Positions 8,155-16,635 are shown, counted from the stretch's first letter. The stretch: 64,000 nucleotides of DNA from Rhodosalinus sp041365695 (GCF_041365695.1 NZ_JBGFSJ010000008.1:1-64000); one strand, 5' to 3'. Translations and numbers: made by a program. Notes: generated by a model from the sequence alone, not told the origin.

Positions 8155-9488
8155 TCCGCCGCCCCCAGCTTCACCACGTTGCAGCCCTGCACCGTCTCAC
8201 AGCGAAGGAAAGCCGCCCATTCCGCCATCATGGCCCACCGCCGGTCGAACATGTCGGAACGCTGATAAGATCGCTCCACCTCCGAGCCGATCCAGTGCGC
8301 CAGCGCGATTTCCGACATGTCGCGCGGATAGCCCCGCTCCGCCGCCCATTGCCGGAAGGTCGAGCGCAGCCCGTGAGGCACGGCGGGGCGCTTCGTGCGC
8401 GGGTCGAGATAGCCCGGACGGCCCGCCTTCACCTCGGCCTCCTGCATCCGCCGCATGACGGCCGAAACGGACATGTCCGACAGCATCCCCCCGCGCGGGG
8501 CGAAGAAAACGTAAGGGCTGCCCTCCATCCGGGGCAGGCTTTCGAGAAGCGCGACGGCCTCGGCGGTAAGCGGCACGCGATGCTCGCGCCCGTTCTTCAT
8601 CCGCGAAGCCGGAACGGTCCAGACGGCCCGCCGTGTCGCAGAAGTCGCAAGTGTCGCAACGGGTGTCTTGTCGGTTTCGCCCCGGTCCCCAAGGTCGATT
8701 TCATCCCAGGTCATGCCGCGCACCTCGCCCGAACGTGCGGCGGTTAGCGTGAGGAATTGCAGCGCCTTCGCGGCCATGCCGTCGCGCTGGGCAAGAGCGG
8801 CCCACCAATCGGCCACGTCGCCCAGCGCAAGGGCCGGGTAATTGTCGCCCTTCGCGACCTTGGACGGCTTGGGCAGGATTTCCGACAGGTTCCCCTTCCA
8901 TCGGGCGGGATTATCGCCCGTCCGGTGTCCGGCCACGGTCGCCCAGGAGAGGACGTTTTCAATCCGCCCGCGCAGCCGCTTCGCCGTCTCTGTCTTGTCG
9001 TGCCAGATGGGTTCAAGAACGCGCAGCACGTCCTGCACCGTTATGTCGGCCACATCCTTTCGCCCGAGCGTACGAAGAGCGTAGGTCTCAAAAACGGTTC
9101 GCCATCGCTTCCGGTCTTTGGGGTTGCGGAATTCGTCAAGCTTCGCGGCGGCGTATCTCTCCACGGCGTCCGCGAAGGTCAGCCCGGCACGGCCCTCGCG
9201 CTTCTCGGCCAGCGGGTCGCCGCCGAGCATGGCCTTGCCCCGGTATTCAAGCGCCAGCTTCCGCGCGGTCGCCAGAGACACTGCGGGCGGGCTGCCCAGC
9301 CCGAGTTCACACCGCTTGCCGCGAATCGTGATGCGCTGCACCCATTGCTTCGCGCCGTTCTTCGCCACGCGCAGGAACAGGCCCTGCCCGTCGAAATACT
9401 TGCCCGGCTTCGTCACCGTCTCGACAAAGCGAGCCGACAGGGCCCGCTCGGGCTTTCGGCAGTTCTCTCGCGACATCTTGTCCCCCAT
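8151..9488 (-). CDS. int: P4-type tyrosine recombinase (integrase)
   Basis: A roughly 445-residue integrase. The N-terminal arm-binding domain has KPGKYFDGQGLFLRVAKNGAKQW; the core-binding domain spans about 105-200; the catalytic domain shows R in LTAARSGEVRGM, HGLRSTFRQWAA (H-x-L-R box), and a terminal SYQRSD tyrosine block in which Y is the likely nucleophile. It integrates and excises the element. The start is uncertain: GTG at 9500, ATG at 9488 and ATG at 9476 are all in frame; I chose the first ATG. Its 5' end faces the right boundary of the element, so the attachment site should lie beyond it. Confidence 0.9.
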   Translation of the reverse strand: MGDKMSRENCRKPERALSARFVETVTKPGKYFDGQGLFLRVAKNGAKQWVQRITIRGKRCELGLGSPPAVSLATARKLALEYRGKAMLGGDPLAEKREGRAGLTFADAVERYAAAKLDEFRNPKDRKRWRTVFETYALRTLGRKDVADITVQDVLRVLEPIWHDKTETAKRLRGRIENVLSWATVAGHRTGDNPARWKGNLSEILPKPSKVAKGDNYPALALGDVADWWAALAQRDGMAAKALQFLTLTAARSGEVRGMTWDEIDLGDRGETDKTPVATLATSATRRAVWTVPASRMKNGREHRVPLTAEAVALLESLPRMEGSPYVFFAPRGGMLSDMSVSAVMRRMQEAEVKAGRPGYLDPRTKRPAVPHGLRSTFRQWAAERGYPRDMSEIALAHWIGSEVERSYQRSDMFDRRWAMMAEWAAFLRCETVQGCNVVKLGAAE

Positions 9489-9780
9489 TACATCCCCCAC
9501 CTAAGCGCGGATTGTGAAGGAATATGGCGGAACGCCTCGCGCAATGGAAGGGGCTAAGGCCCCAAGTTTTCAATACATCCTGGGCAATCCTCGGAACATC
9601 CCAGATTTTGCAATGGCGTCTGCCGGGGTCGCCAAAACCCCCTTTATCGCCGGATCGCAGATAACCGCCCGTGGCAGATTCCATGCCCCGACTCCGTGCG
9701 AGATGTGGCAGAGTTTCCCGAGAGCGCCCTGAAAAGATCCAAATCGCGCGGGGGCGCTCGAGACCTGGGAGGAGCCGAAG
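9489..9780. other. intergenic region holding the element's right boundary and mtoX promoter
   Basis: About 290 bases without a gene. It must include the right attachment site of the element and the promoter of the methanethiol oxidase gene. I see no tRNA fold and no convincing repeat of sequence from the left edge (3753-3816). A ribosome-binding site, GGGAGGAGCCGAAG, directly precedes the ATG at 9781. Confidence 0.5.
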
Positions 9781-11181
9781 ATGAACCTGAGACCCGATCC
9801 GACATTCCACGCGACCCCGAAACTCGCCATGGAGGCGCCGGCGGAGACGCTCGCCTTCACGCTCATGCTGAGCCCGGACGGCTCGCAGCCGGACGGGCTG
9901 GCGGTGATCGACGTCGACCCGACGTCCGACAGCTACGGCCAGATCGTCCACCAGCTCATCATGCCGAACAAGGGCGACGAGTTTCACCATTTCGGCTGGA
10001 ACGCGTGTTCCTCGGCACTGTCGCCCCTGACGGGCCATGCCTTTCTCGAGCGGCGCTATCTGATCATTCCCGGCATCCGCTCTTCGCGGATCTACGTCAT
10101 CGACGTGAAGGAGCCGAGAGAGGCGAAGATCCACAAGATCATCGAGCCCGAGGAGGTGTTCGCCAAAACCGGCTATTCGCGGCCCCACACCATCCATTGC
10201 GGCCCCGAAGGCATCTACGTCTCGACGCTCGGCGGCGGCGGGGAGGACGGCACGGACGGCCCCCCCGGCATCTTCATCATGGATTGCGAGAGTTTCGAGA
10301 TCCTCGGCCGCTACGAGATGGACCGTGGCAAGCAGGAGAAGCATTACGATTTCTGGTGGAACCTGCCGCGCGATTACATGGTCAGCTCCGAATGGGGCCT
10401 GCCGCCGCAATTCGAGAACGGCCTCGTGGCCGAGGACCTGCTGTCCAACAAGTACGGGCATTCGATCCATTTCTGGAACCTGCGCGAGCGCCGCAACGTC
10501 CAGACCATCGACCTTGGCGAGAATCACCAGATGGCGCTGGAAATCCGACCCGCGCATGACCCGGCCAAGGATTACGGCTTCTGCGGCGTGGTGGTGGACA
10601 CCACGAACCTGCAGGGCGCGATCTTCACCTGGTGGCAGAAGGAGGACGGGACCTTCGAGGCGAAAAAGACGCTCACAATCGACCCGCGCCCCGAGAAACC
10701 CGAGAACCTGCCGCCGCTGCTGAAGGGGTTCGAAGCGGTCCCTCCGCTTGTCACCGACATCGATCTCAGCCTCGACGACAAGTACCTCTACGTCGCCTGC
10801 TGGGGCCTTGGCGAGATGCACCAGTACGATGTCTCGGATCCGATGAACCCCACGCTTGCCGGCAAGGTCGAGATCGGCGGCATCGCCCGGGGCACGAAGC
10901 ATCCCAACGGCAAACCCTTCGCCTACGGCCCGCAGATGGTGGAGATCAGCCGCGACGGAAAGCGCGTCTACTGGACCAACTCGCTCTACTCGACCTGGGA
11001 CGACCAGTTCTATCCCGACGACGAGGGCGGCCAGATGGTGATGGCGAATGTCGGCGAGCAGGGCGGGCTGGAGCTCGACGAGGCGTTCTACATCGCGTTT
11101 CCCAAGGGGTACCGCAGCCATCAGATCAGGCTCGAAGGCGGCGACTGTTCGACCGACAGTTTCTGCTACCCCTCCGTCTGA
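9781..11181 (+). CDS. mtoX: SBP56-family methanethiol oxidase
   Basis: A 466-residue protein of the selenium-binding protein 56 family, a beta-propeller whose characterised members (bacterial MtoX, human SELENBP1) oxidise methanethiol to formaldehyde, hydrogen sulfide and hydrogen peroxide. Length and blocks agree: PNKGDEFHHFGWNACSS, YSRPHTIHCGPEGIYVS, DFWWNLPRDYMVSSEWG, YVACWGLGEMHQYDVSDP, and a His-containing YRSHQIRLEGGD end. No signal peptide is obvious. It has a strong ribosome-binding site. It would detoxify or use methanethiol from dimethylsulfoniopropionate or methionine breakdown. A copper-handling SCO/MauG pair, reported with mtoX elsewhere, is absent here. Confidence 0.85.
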   Translation: MNLRPDPTFHATPKLAMEAPAETLAFTLMLSPDGSQPDGLAVIDVDPTSDSYGQIVHQLIMPNKGDEFHHFGWNACSSALSPLTGHAFLERRYLIIPGIRSSRIYVIDVKEPREAKIHKIIEPEEVFAKTGYSRPHTIHCGPEGIYVSTLGGGGEDGTDGPPGIFIMDCESFEILGRYEMDRGKQEKHYDFWWNLPRDYMVSSEWGLPPQFENGLVAEDLLSNKYGHSIHFWNLRERRNVQTIDLGENHQMALEIRPAHDPAKDYGFCGVVVDTTNLQGAIFTWWQKEDGTFEAKKTLTIDPRPEKPENLPPLLKGFEAVPPLVTDIDLSLDDKYLYVACWGLGEMHQYDVSDPMNPTLAGKVEIGGIARGTKHPNGKPFAYGPQMVEISRDGKRVYWTNSLYSTWDDQFYPDDEGGQMVMANVGEQGGLELDEAFYIAFPKGYRSHQIRLEGGDCSTDSFCYPSV

Positions 11182-11184
11182 GGC

Positions 11185-11844
11185 GTGGACGGCCTCGATA
11201 CAGCAACGGCCCTTTGGTGGGCCGTTGTCGCGTCCGGCGTCTACCACGGGGTCAACCCGGGCATGGGGTGGCCCCTGGCCGTGTCCGCCGCCCTGATGGA
11301 GCGGTCGCGCGGCAGCCTCTACCGGGCGTTGACGGCGCTCGCGGCAGGGCACCTGGTCGCCATGGCGGCGATCCTTTTTCCCTTCACGGCGCTTCTGTTC
11401 CTCGCGGAATGGCAACGGGAGATACAGATCGGCGCCGCCTGCCTTCTGATCGGGCTGGGGATCTACCTGCTCGTCAATCGCAGGCATCCGCGCTTTCTCG
11501 CCCGCGTGCCGCCGTCGCGGCTGGCGCTCTGGTCATTCCTGTCGGCCATGGCGCATGGCGCGGGCCTCATGCTGGTGCCGATCTACCTAGGGATCTGCCG
11601 CACGGTGGAAACGGATGCCGGCCACGCCGCCGCGTCGGACCTCATGGCGGGCAATGCCGGTCTCGCGGTGCTCGTCGCGGCAGCGCACACGATGGCCATG
11701 ACGCTTTCGGGCGGGCTGCTTGCCGTCGGCGTCCACCGCTGGCTCGGATTGCGCTTCCTGTCCAGAAGCTGGTTCAACCTGGACATGGTCTGGGCGTCGA
11801 GCCTGCTCATGGTGGGAACGATATCGCTGGCCGTCGCGCACTAG
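11185..11844 (+). CDS. polytopic membrane protein linked to mtoX
   Basis: A 219-residue membrane protein with about six hydrophobic helices (AVVASGVYHGVNPGMGWPLA, LAAGHLVAMAAILFPFTALL, and others). Its GVNPGMGWPLAVSAAL motif with His and the later SAMAHGAGLMLVPIYLG and AAHTMAMTLSGGL His residues recall NicO/RcnA-like or sulfite-exporter-like transporters. The GTG start is 3 bases after the mtoX stop, so the two are one operon. It probably moves a metal or sulfur compound needed by or produced by the oxidase. Function is inferred from linkage alone. Confidence 0.6.
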   Translation: MDGLDTATALWWAVVASGVYHGVNPGMGWPLAVSAALMERSRGSLYRALTALAAGHLVAMAAILFPFTALLFLAEWQREIQIGAACLLIGLGIYLLVNRRHPRFLARVPPSRLALWSFLSAMAHGAGLMLVPIYLGICRTVETDAGHAAASDLMAGNAGLAVLVAAAHTMAMTLSGGLLAVGVHRWLGLRFLSRSWFNLDMVWASSLLMVGTISLAVAH

Positions 11845-11935
11845 GGCTGCCCGGCCCCGGTCGGGCAGGCGGCACCCCGGCATGGCCGGGGCCTGTGCGC
11901 GGGGCGCGCGGGCGGACCCGCGCGCCGGGCGTGCG
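11845..11935. terminator. tandem GC hairpins between convergent genes
   Basis: Two adjacent hairpins: CTGCCCG (11847-11853) with CGGGCAG (11862-11868), and CCCCGGC (11875-11881) with GCCGGGG (11885-11891). They lie between the convergent membrane protein gene and paaE and probably stop transcription from both sides, although no U-tract follows. Confidence 0.5.
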
Positions 11936-12985
11936 TCACGCCGCGTCGAAGTCGAGGACCAGCTTGTCGGAGGTCGGGCGCGACTGGCAGGCCAGGACGA
12001 AGCCGGCCTCGATCTCCCATGGCTCGAGCGAGTAGTTCACGGCCATCTCGGCGCTGCCCTCCTCGACCTTGCACCGGCAGGTGCAGCACATGCCCCCCCG
12101 GCAGGAATAGGGCAGTTCCAGCCCCTGCCGCTCCGCCGCCTCGAGCACGGTGTCGTCCTCGGCGTCCACGCTGAAAAGCCGCCGGGCGCCGTCGAGCACG
12201 ACCTCGACCTGAACGCCCTTCTCGGCCGCGGCCTGTGCGGCCTCCGAGCGAGTGGGCCGTGGCCCTTCGCCCTCGGTGAAGAAACGCTCGAAATGGATGC
12301 GCTCCGCGGGCACGCCGCGGGCGGTCAGCGCCTCGGACACGTCGTCGATCATGCCGCCCGGCCCGCAAAGAAAGATCCCGTCGGCCCCGTCGATGTCCAC
12401 GGCCCCCGCGTTGGCAAGGCGGGTGACGCGCTCCCCCGTCACGCGCCCGTTCAGAAGCTCCACGTCCTGCGGCTCGCGGGAGAGCACATGGATCAGCGTG
12501 AAACGGTCCACGTAACGGTCCTTGAGCGCCTCGAGCGCATCGCGGAACATGATGTGCGCCGTGTCGCGGTTGCCGTAGATCAGGGTCACCTCGGCGCCGG
12601 CCGCCAGCCGCTCGGCCGCGATGGATACCATCGGGGTCACGCCGGAGCCCGCGGCGATCAGTACCACGCTGGCTTCGTCCCGGGTCACGAAACGCCCCTC
12701 GGGCGGCATCACGCGGATGGGCTGACCCGGCGCGAGATCCTGGCAGAAGGTGGAGAAGACCCCGCCCTCGACATGCTTCACGCCGACGGTAAGCGGCGCC
12801 CCGGGCGCCGACGCGATGGAATAGGACCGGCGCTCGTCCCGACCCTCGACCTCCGCGCGCAGGGTCAGGTACTGCCCCGGCTGCCAGGCGAAGATGTCCT
12901 TCAGCTCGTCGGGCACCGCGAAGCTCAGCGCGACGCTGTCGGGGGTCTCGTGCCGCACCTCGGCGATGGTCAGTTCGTGAAACAT
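11936..12985 (-). CDS. paaE: phenylacetyl-CoA epoxygenase reductase subunit PaaE
   Basis: A 349-residue oxidoreductase that passes electrons from NADPH to the diiron PaaAC oxygenase. Domains: FAD-binding (about 1-105, with RRSYSIASAPG as the flavin motif), NAD(P)-binding (about 110-230, IAAGSGVTPMVSI and LCGPGGM), and a C-terminal plant-type [2Fe-2S] ferredoxin (about 260-349) with PYSCRGGMCCTCRCKV and a late LACQSRP cysteine. The start at 12985 follows an AGGAGG site. Last gene of the paaABCDE operon. Confidence 0.93.
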   Translation of the reverse strand: MFHELTIAEVRHETPDSVALSFAVPDELKDIFAWQPGQYLTLRAEVEGRDERRSYSIASAPGAPLTVGVKHVEGGVFSTFCQDLAPGQPIRVMPPEGRFVTRDEASVVLIAAGSGVTPMVSIAAERLAAGAEVTLIYGNRDTAHIMFRDALEALKDRYVDRFTLIHVLSREPQDVELLNGRVTGERVTRLANAGAVDIDGADGIFLCGPGGMIDDVSEALTARGVPAERIHFERFFTEGEGPRPTRSEAAQAAAEKGVQVEVVLDGARRLFSVDAEDDTVLEAAERQGLELPYSCRGGMCCTCRCKVEEGSAEMAVNYSLEPWEIEAGFVLACQSRPTSDKLVLDFDAA

Positions 12986-12996
12986 CGGGCTCCTCC

Positions 12997-13488
12997 TCAG
13001 AGGCACTTGAAATAGTCGAAGGGCTCGGCGCAGGACCGGCAGCGGTAATGCGCCTTGCAGGGGGTGGAGCCGAACTCCGACAGCCGCTCGGTGTCCGTGG
13101 CGCCGCAGCGCGGACAGGCGACCGTGGGCGCGCCGAAAAGCGTGGCCTTGCCGCCGCTTTCCACGGGCGGCGCGATGCCGTAATCGCGCAGTTTCTCGCG
13201 CCCCTCCTCGGTGATCCAGTCGGTGGTCCAGGGCGGGCTCATCACCCGCTCGACCCGCGCCTCGAACCCCGCCTCGCGCAGGGCCTGCTCGATCGCGAAC
13301 TCGATGGCGAGCGTCGCGGGACAGCCGGAATAGGTGGGCGTGACACCCGCCACCGCGGCCCCGTTCTCGATCCTGACCCAGCGCAGGATACCCAGATCGG
13401 CCACCGTGACGCAGGGCACCTCCGGGTCGGGCACGGCCGCCGCGGCCTCCCAGGCACGGGCCTCTTCCATCGTCGCCGCCTCGGCCAT
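12997..13488 (-). CDS. paaD: phenylacetate pathway Fe-S assembly protein PaaD
   Basis: A 163-residue protein with an N-terminal MIP18/DUF59 domain (DPEVPCVTVADLGILR, TYSGCPATLAIE) and a C-terminal zinc-ribbon-like end: CPRCGATDTERL and CRSCAEPFDYFKCL. PaaD is needed for maturation of the PaaABCE multicomponent enzyme, probably through Fe-S insertion into PaaE. The start at 13488 overlaps the paaC stop by one base. The cysteine pairs and length match the family. Confidence 0.92.
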   Translation of the reverse strand: MAEAATMEEARAWEAAAAVPDPEVPCVTVADLGILRWVRIENGAAVAGVTPTYSGCPATLAIEFAIEQALREAGFEARVERVMSPPWTTDWITEEGREKLRDYGIAPPVESGGKATLFGAPTVACPRCGATDTERLSEFGSTPCKAHYRCRSCAEPFDYFKCL

Positions 13489-14225
13489 CACCAGACCGCC
13501 CCCGGATGCGCGCGATGCGTGACCTGCATCTCGGCCAGCATGTGGCCCAGCGCCTCGCCATGGCGCATCTCGCGCCCGCCCTGCTGCGGGAACCGCACCT
13601 CCGGGATCGTCAGCTTCGCCTCGGCGAAGATATCGCCGATCACGCGATCCCATTCGGGGCGCATCGCAGCCCGGTCAGGGAGCGCCGCCACGCCGCTCGC
13701 GGCTTCGGAGGTATGAAAGAGCTCGTCGGTGTAGCGGTGCAGCTCCTCGACCGCCTCGGCCATGCGGCGCGCGCTCTCCTCCGTGCCGTCGCCGAGGCGG
13801 ATCACCCATTCGCCGGAATGACGGATGTGATAGGCCATCTCCTTCACCGCCTTGCCGGCGATGCCCCGCACGGTCTCGTCCGGGCTCTCCAGCGCGGCTT
13901 TCCAGTAGGGCTCCATGAAGGCCGCGAAATAGAGCTGGCGCAGCATGGTCTGGGCGAAGTCGCCGTTCGGACGCTCCACCAGCAGGCAGTTGCGATAGTC
14001 CGTCTCGTCGCGAAGATAGGCCAGCGCGTCCTCGTCGCGCCCCGCCCCCTCGACCTCGCCCGCGTAGGTGTAGAGCGAGCGCGCCGAGCCGATCAGATCG
14101 AGCGCCATGTTGGGCAGCGCCAGGTCCTCCTCCAGCATCGGCGCATGGCCGCACCACTCGCTCACCCGGTGGCCCAGCACCAGGTGATCGTCGGCAAGCT
14201 CCAGCAGGGCCTCGAACAGCGCCAT
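13488..14225 (-). CDS. paaC: phenylacetyl-CoA epoxygenase subunit PaaC
   Basis: A 245-residue structural ferritin-like subunit that pairs with PaaA. Visible family blocks: LGHRVSEWCGHAPMLEEDLAL, LPNMALDLIGSARSLYTYAG, and KEMAYHIRHSGEWVIRLGDGT. In the known enzyme PaaC supports the active PaaA subunit rather than holding the diiron site. One-base overlaps with both neighbours show tight coupling. The start at 14225 is the Met beginning MALFEALLELADD. Confidence 0.93.
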   Translation of the reverse strand: MALFEALLELADDHLVLGHRVSEWCGHAPMLEEDLALPNMALDLIGSARSLYTYAGEVEGAGRDEDALAYLRDETDYRNCLLVERPNGDFAQTMLRQLYFAAFMEPYWKAALESPDETVRGIAGKAVKEMAYHIRHSGEWVIRLGDGTEESARRMAEAVEELHRYTDELFHTSEAASGVAALPDRAAMRPEWDRVIGDIFAEAKLTIPEVRFPQQGGREMRHGEALGHMLAEMQVTHRAHPGAVW

Positions 14226-14509
14226 CACATGTGCCCCACGTCTTCGGGGATGTCGTAGAAGGTCGGGTGGCGATAGACCTTGCCCGCTGTCGGCTCGAAA
14301 TTCTCCGCCGCCCGATCCGGGTCGGAGGCGGTGATCGCCTTCGACGGCACCACCCAGATCGAGGTGCCCTCGCCGCGGCGCGTGTAGACGTCCCGTGCGG
14401 CGTCGAGCGCCATGACCTCGTCCGTCGCGTGAAGGCTGCCGACATGCTTGTGCGAAAGCCCGTTGCGGGGCCGGATGAACACTTCCCAAAGAGGCACTTC
14501 ACCGCTCAT
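14225..14509 (-). CDS. paaB: phenylacetyl-CoA epoxygenase subunit PaaB
   Basis: A 94-residue subunit. The N-terminal WEVFIRPRNGLSHKHVGSLHA block is diagnostic of PaaB, which bridges PaaAC heterodimers in the hydroxylase complex. It ends one base into paaC. The start at 14509 (MSGEVPLWEVF) removes a 40-residue unrelated extension from the longer frame. Confidence 0.94.
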   Translation of the reverse strand: MSGEVPLWEVFIRPRNGLSHKHVGSLHATDEVMALDAARDVYTRRGEGTSIWVVPSKAITASDPDRAAENFEPTAGKVYRHPTFYDIPEDVGHM

Positions 14510-14573
14510 CGCGCCCACTCCTTCTTCTTGGATGAAAATACTCCCGGGGGGCCAGCCCCGTCGCCCGAGCGCA

Positions 14574-15572
14574 TCACTCCGCCGCGATCGGGGCCGCCTC
14601 GGCCGCCCTCTGCCGCCGCTTCTCGGCATGGGCGAGCGCCGCCTCGCGGACCCAGGCGCCGTTCTCCCAGGCCGCCTTGCGTGCCTTCACGCGGTCCCGG
14701 TTCATCACGCCGCCGCCCTTCACCACGCGCCAGAACTCGTCCCAGTCGATGGTTCCGAAATCGTAGCCGCCCTTCTCCGCGTTCCACGTCAGGTCGGGGT
14801 CCGGGAATGTGAGGCCGAGGTACTCGCCCTGCGGCACGGTGGCGTCCACGAACTTCTGGCGCAGCGCGTCGTTCGAGAAGCGCTTGATCTTCCACGCCAT
14901 GTTCTGGTCCGAGTGCTGGCTCTCGCTGTCATGAGGCCCGAACATCATCAGAACCGGCCACCACCAGCGATTCAGTGCCTCCTGCACCATCTCGCGCTGC
15001 GCAGGCGTGCCCCGCGCCAGCGTCATGACGATCTCGTAGCCCTGGCGCTGGTGAAAGCTCTCTTCCTTGCAGACGCGGATCATCGCGCGGGCGTAGGGCC
15101 CGTAGGAACAGCGGCAGAGCGGGATCTGGTTCATGATCGCCGCGCCGTCCACGAGCCAGCCGATGATGCCGATATCGGCCCAGGTGAGCGTTGGGTAGTT
15201 GAAGATCGACGAATACTTCGCCTTGCCGGAGTGCAGTTCCTCGGTCATCTCCTCGCGCGAGACGCCCAGCGTCTCGGCCGCCGAGTAGAGATAGAGCCCG
15301 TGGCCGCCCTCGTCCTGCACCTTGGCCAGCAGCGCCGCCTTGCGCTTGAGCGAGGGCGCGCGCGTGATCCAGTTGCCCTCGGGCAGCATCCCGACGATCT
15401 CGGAATGCGCGTGCTGACCGATCTGGCGGACCAGCGTCTTGCGGTAGCCCTCGGGCATCGCGTCGTTGGGCTCGATCTTCTCTTCCGCGTCGATCCGTTT
15501 CTGGAACGCCGCCAGGAATTCCGGGCTTTCCTCCGTGCGCGCGTCGGCGCCGATCAGACCCTGTGCGTACAT
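14574..15572 (-). CDS. paaA: phenylacetyl-CoA epoxygenase catalytic subunit PaaA
   Basis: A 332-residue diiron subunit that epoxidises phenylacetyl-CoA to its 1,2-epoxide, the first ring-attacking step of aerobic phenylacetate breakdown. Diiron ligand motifs are visible: QDEGGHGLYLY and KEESFHQRQGYE (E-x2-H). It is the first gene of the five-gene operon; no other phenylacetate genes (paaG, paaZ, paaK) are in the window. The start at 15572 (MYAQGLIG) follows a GGAGG site; a longer start at 15596 is possible. Confidence 0.95.
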   Translation of the reverse strand: MYAQGLIGADARTEESPEFLAAFQKRIDAEEKIEPNDAMPEGYRKTLVRQIGQHAHSEIVGMLPEGNWITRAPSLKRKAALLAKVQDEGGHGLYLYSAAETLGVSREEMTEELHSGKAKYSSIFNYPTLTWADIGIIGWLVDGAAIMNQIPLCRCSYGPYARAMIRVCKEESFHQRQGYEIVMTLARGTPAQREMVQEALNRWWWPVLMMFGPHDSESQHSDQNMAWKIKRFSNDALRQKFVDATVPQGEYLGLTFPDPDLTWNAEKGGYDFGTIDWDEFWRVVKGGGVMNRDRVKARKAAWENGAWVREAALAHAEKRRQRAAEAAPIAAE

Positions 15573-15607
15573 GCCACGCCTCCTCCAAATGAACACTTTC
15601 AGTATAT

Positions 15608-15643
15608 ATTACGAAACCGCGTCTCCCAAGAGATTTTTGTAAT
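15608..15643. promoter_or_regulatory. candidate operator upstream of paaA
   Basis: An imperfect inverted repeat, ATTACGAAA (15608-15616) and TTTTTGTAAT (15634-15643), lies in an AT-rich patch between the divergent paaA and epimerase genes, 36-71 bases upstream of the paaA start. It has the size and symmetry of a repressor operator; a TetR-type PaaR is the usual regulator of such operons. No paaR gene is in the window, so the binding protein is inferred. Confidence 0.35.
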
Positions 15644-15680
15644 ACTTGCATCGCGCCCATCCGGCGCCCATCAAGTGGCC

Positions 15681-16541
15681 ATGCAGAAAACGCTTCTTTC
15701 CATCGGGCACGGCTACACGGCGCAGGCCCTGGCACGGCGGCTGCACGGCGCCGGCTGGCGAATCATCGGGACGACGCGCAGCGCGGACAAGGCGCGGGAC
15801 CTCGCCGAAGACGGGATCGACGCGCGCGTGTGGCCCGGCGACGACCTCGGCCCGGCGCTCGCCGAGGCCACGCATCTTCTCAGCTCGGTCTCGCCCGACG
15901 CGGATGGCGACCCGGTGCTCTCGGCGCTCGGGGCGGCCATCGCCGAGGCGGCGCCGGGGCTCGAATGGGCGGGATACCTCTCCACGACCGGTGTCTACGG
16001 CGATCGGGACGGTGGCTGGGTGGACGAAACGACACCGGTCGCGCCCGCGACCGAGCGCGGGCACCGCCGCGCCGAGGCCGAGGCGGCATGGCGCGCGATC
16101 CCGGGCCTGCCGATCCACGTCTTCCGGCTGGCCGGCATCTACGGCCCCGGCCGCAGCGCCCTCGACCGGCTCCGCGCCGGGACGGCGCGGCGGATCGTGA
16201 AGCCCGGACAGGTCTTCAGCCGCATCCACGTCGACGACATCGCGCAGGTCCTCGCCGCGTCCATGCAGAGGCCGGCGCCCGGCGCGGTCTACAATGTCTG
16301 TGATGACCTGCCGGCCCCGCCGCAGGACGTCATCGAACATGCCGCCGAACTGCTGGGCCTGCCGGTTCCCCCCGCCATCCCCTTCGAGGAGGCCGAGCTT
16401 TCGCCCATGGCCGCAAGCTTCTACTCCGACTCGAAGCGCGTCCGGAACGACCGCATCAAGGAGGATCTGGGCGTGTCGCTCCTTCATCCAGATTACAGGT
16501 CGGGGCTGCGCGCGCTGCTTGACGCAGAGCACGGCGACTGA
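15681..16541 (+). CDS. NAD(P)-binding SDR/epimerase-like protein (YeeZ type)
   Basis: A 286-residue Rossmann protein of the extended short-chain dehydrogenase superfamily. The N-terminal LSIGHGYTAQALARRL replaces the canonical GxxGxxG with G-H-G-x-x-A, as in the YeeZ subgroup. YLSTTGVYGDRDGGWVDE contains the conserved T-T-G-V-Y-G segment, and FRLAGIYGPGR and RIHVDDIAQ are typical of sugar epimerase-like folds. The substrate is unknown. It is transcribed divergently from paaA and ends at a hairpin. Confidence 0.75.
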   Translation: MQKTLLSIGHGYTAQALARRLHGAGWRIIGTTRSADKARDLAEDGIDARVWPGDDLGPALAEATHLLSSVSPDADGDPVLSALGAAIAEAAPGLEWAGYLSTTGVYGDRDGGWVDETTPVAPATERGHRRAEAEAAWRAIPGLPIHVFRLAGIYGPGRSALDRLRAGTARRIVKPGQVFSRIHVDDIAQVLAASMQRPAPGAVYNVCDDLPAPPQDVIEHAAELLGLPVPPAIPFEEAELSPMAASFYSDSKRVRNDRIKEDLGVSLLHPDYRSGLRALLDAEHGD

Positions 16542-16549
16542 GCGGCGCG

Positions 16550-16573
16550 GCAAGAGGTTTCCAAACCTCTTGC
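16550..16573. terminator. bidirectional hairpin terminator
   Basis: A perfect inverted repeat: GCAAGAGGTTT, a CC centre, then AAACCTCTTGC. It lies 9 bases after the epimerase stop and 63 bases beyond the convergent dxs stop. It resembles the tandem palindromes at 30309-30356 in base pattern and probably acts on both transcripts. Confidence 0.6.
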
Positions 16574-16635
16574 CCGGACGCCCGCCAGAGGCGAAGCAGG
16601 GCCGTGGGGATGTGCATCGCGCTCCGGCGTTGTCC

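Larger units (their letters stand above)
3817..9488 (-). mobile_element. small integrative element (satellite-like genomic island)
   Basis: A block of minus-strand genes, mostly overlapping or closely spaced: integrase, a 199-residue ORF, AlpA-type regulator, several tiny ORFs, a DUF3631 ATPase and three small proteins. No capsid, tail, portal or large terminase gene is present. This is the layout of a small integrated element that may exploit another phage or plasmid. Ends are approximate: the left edge is just after the truncated glycosyltransferase, the right edge is near the integrase start. No tRNA and no convincing direct repeat were found at the edges. Confidence 0.7.

Noticed and set aside
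3796..9600. Possible attachment-site repeat: CCTCGGACTTCCCAG near 3801 and CCTCGGAACATCCCAG near 9590
   Set aside because: The match is imperfect, short and GC-rich. No tRNA or gene end is reconstituted, so it cannot be called the att core.
9489..9780. tRNA gene as integrase target
   Set aside because: No cloverleaf or T-arm consensus could be found near the integrase end.
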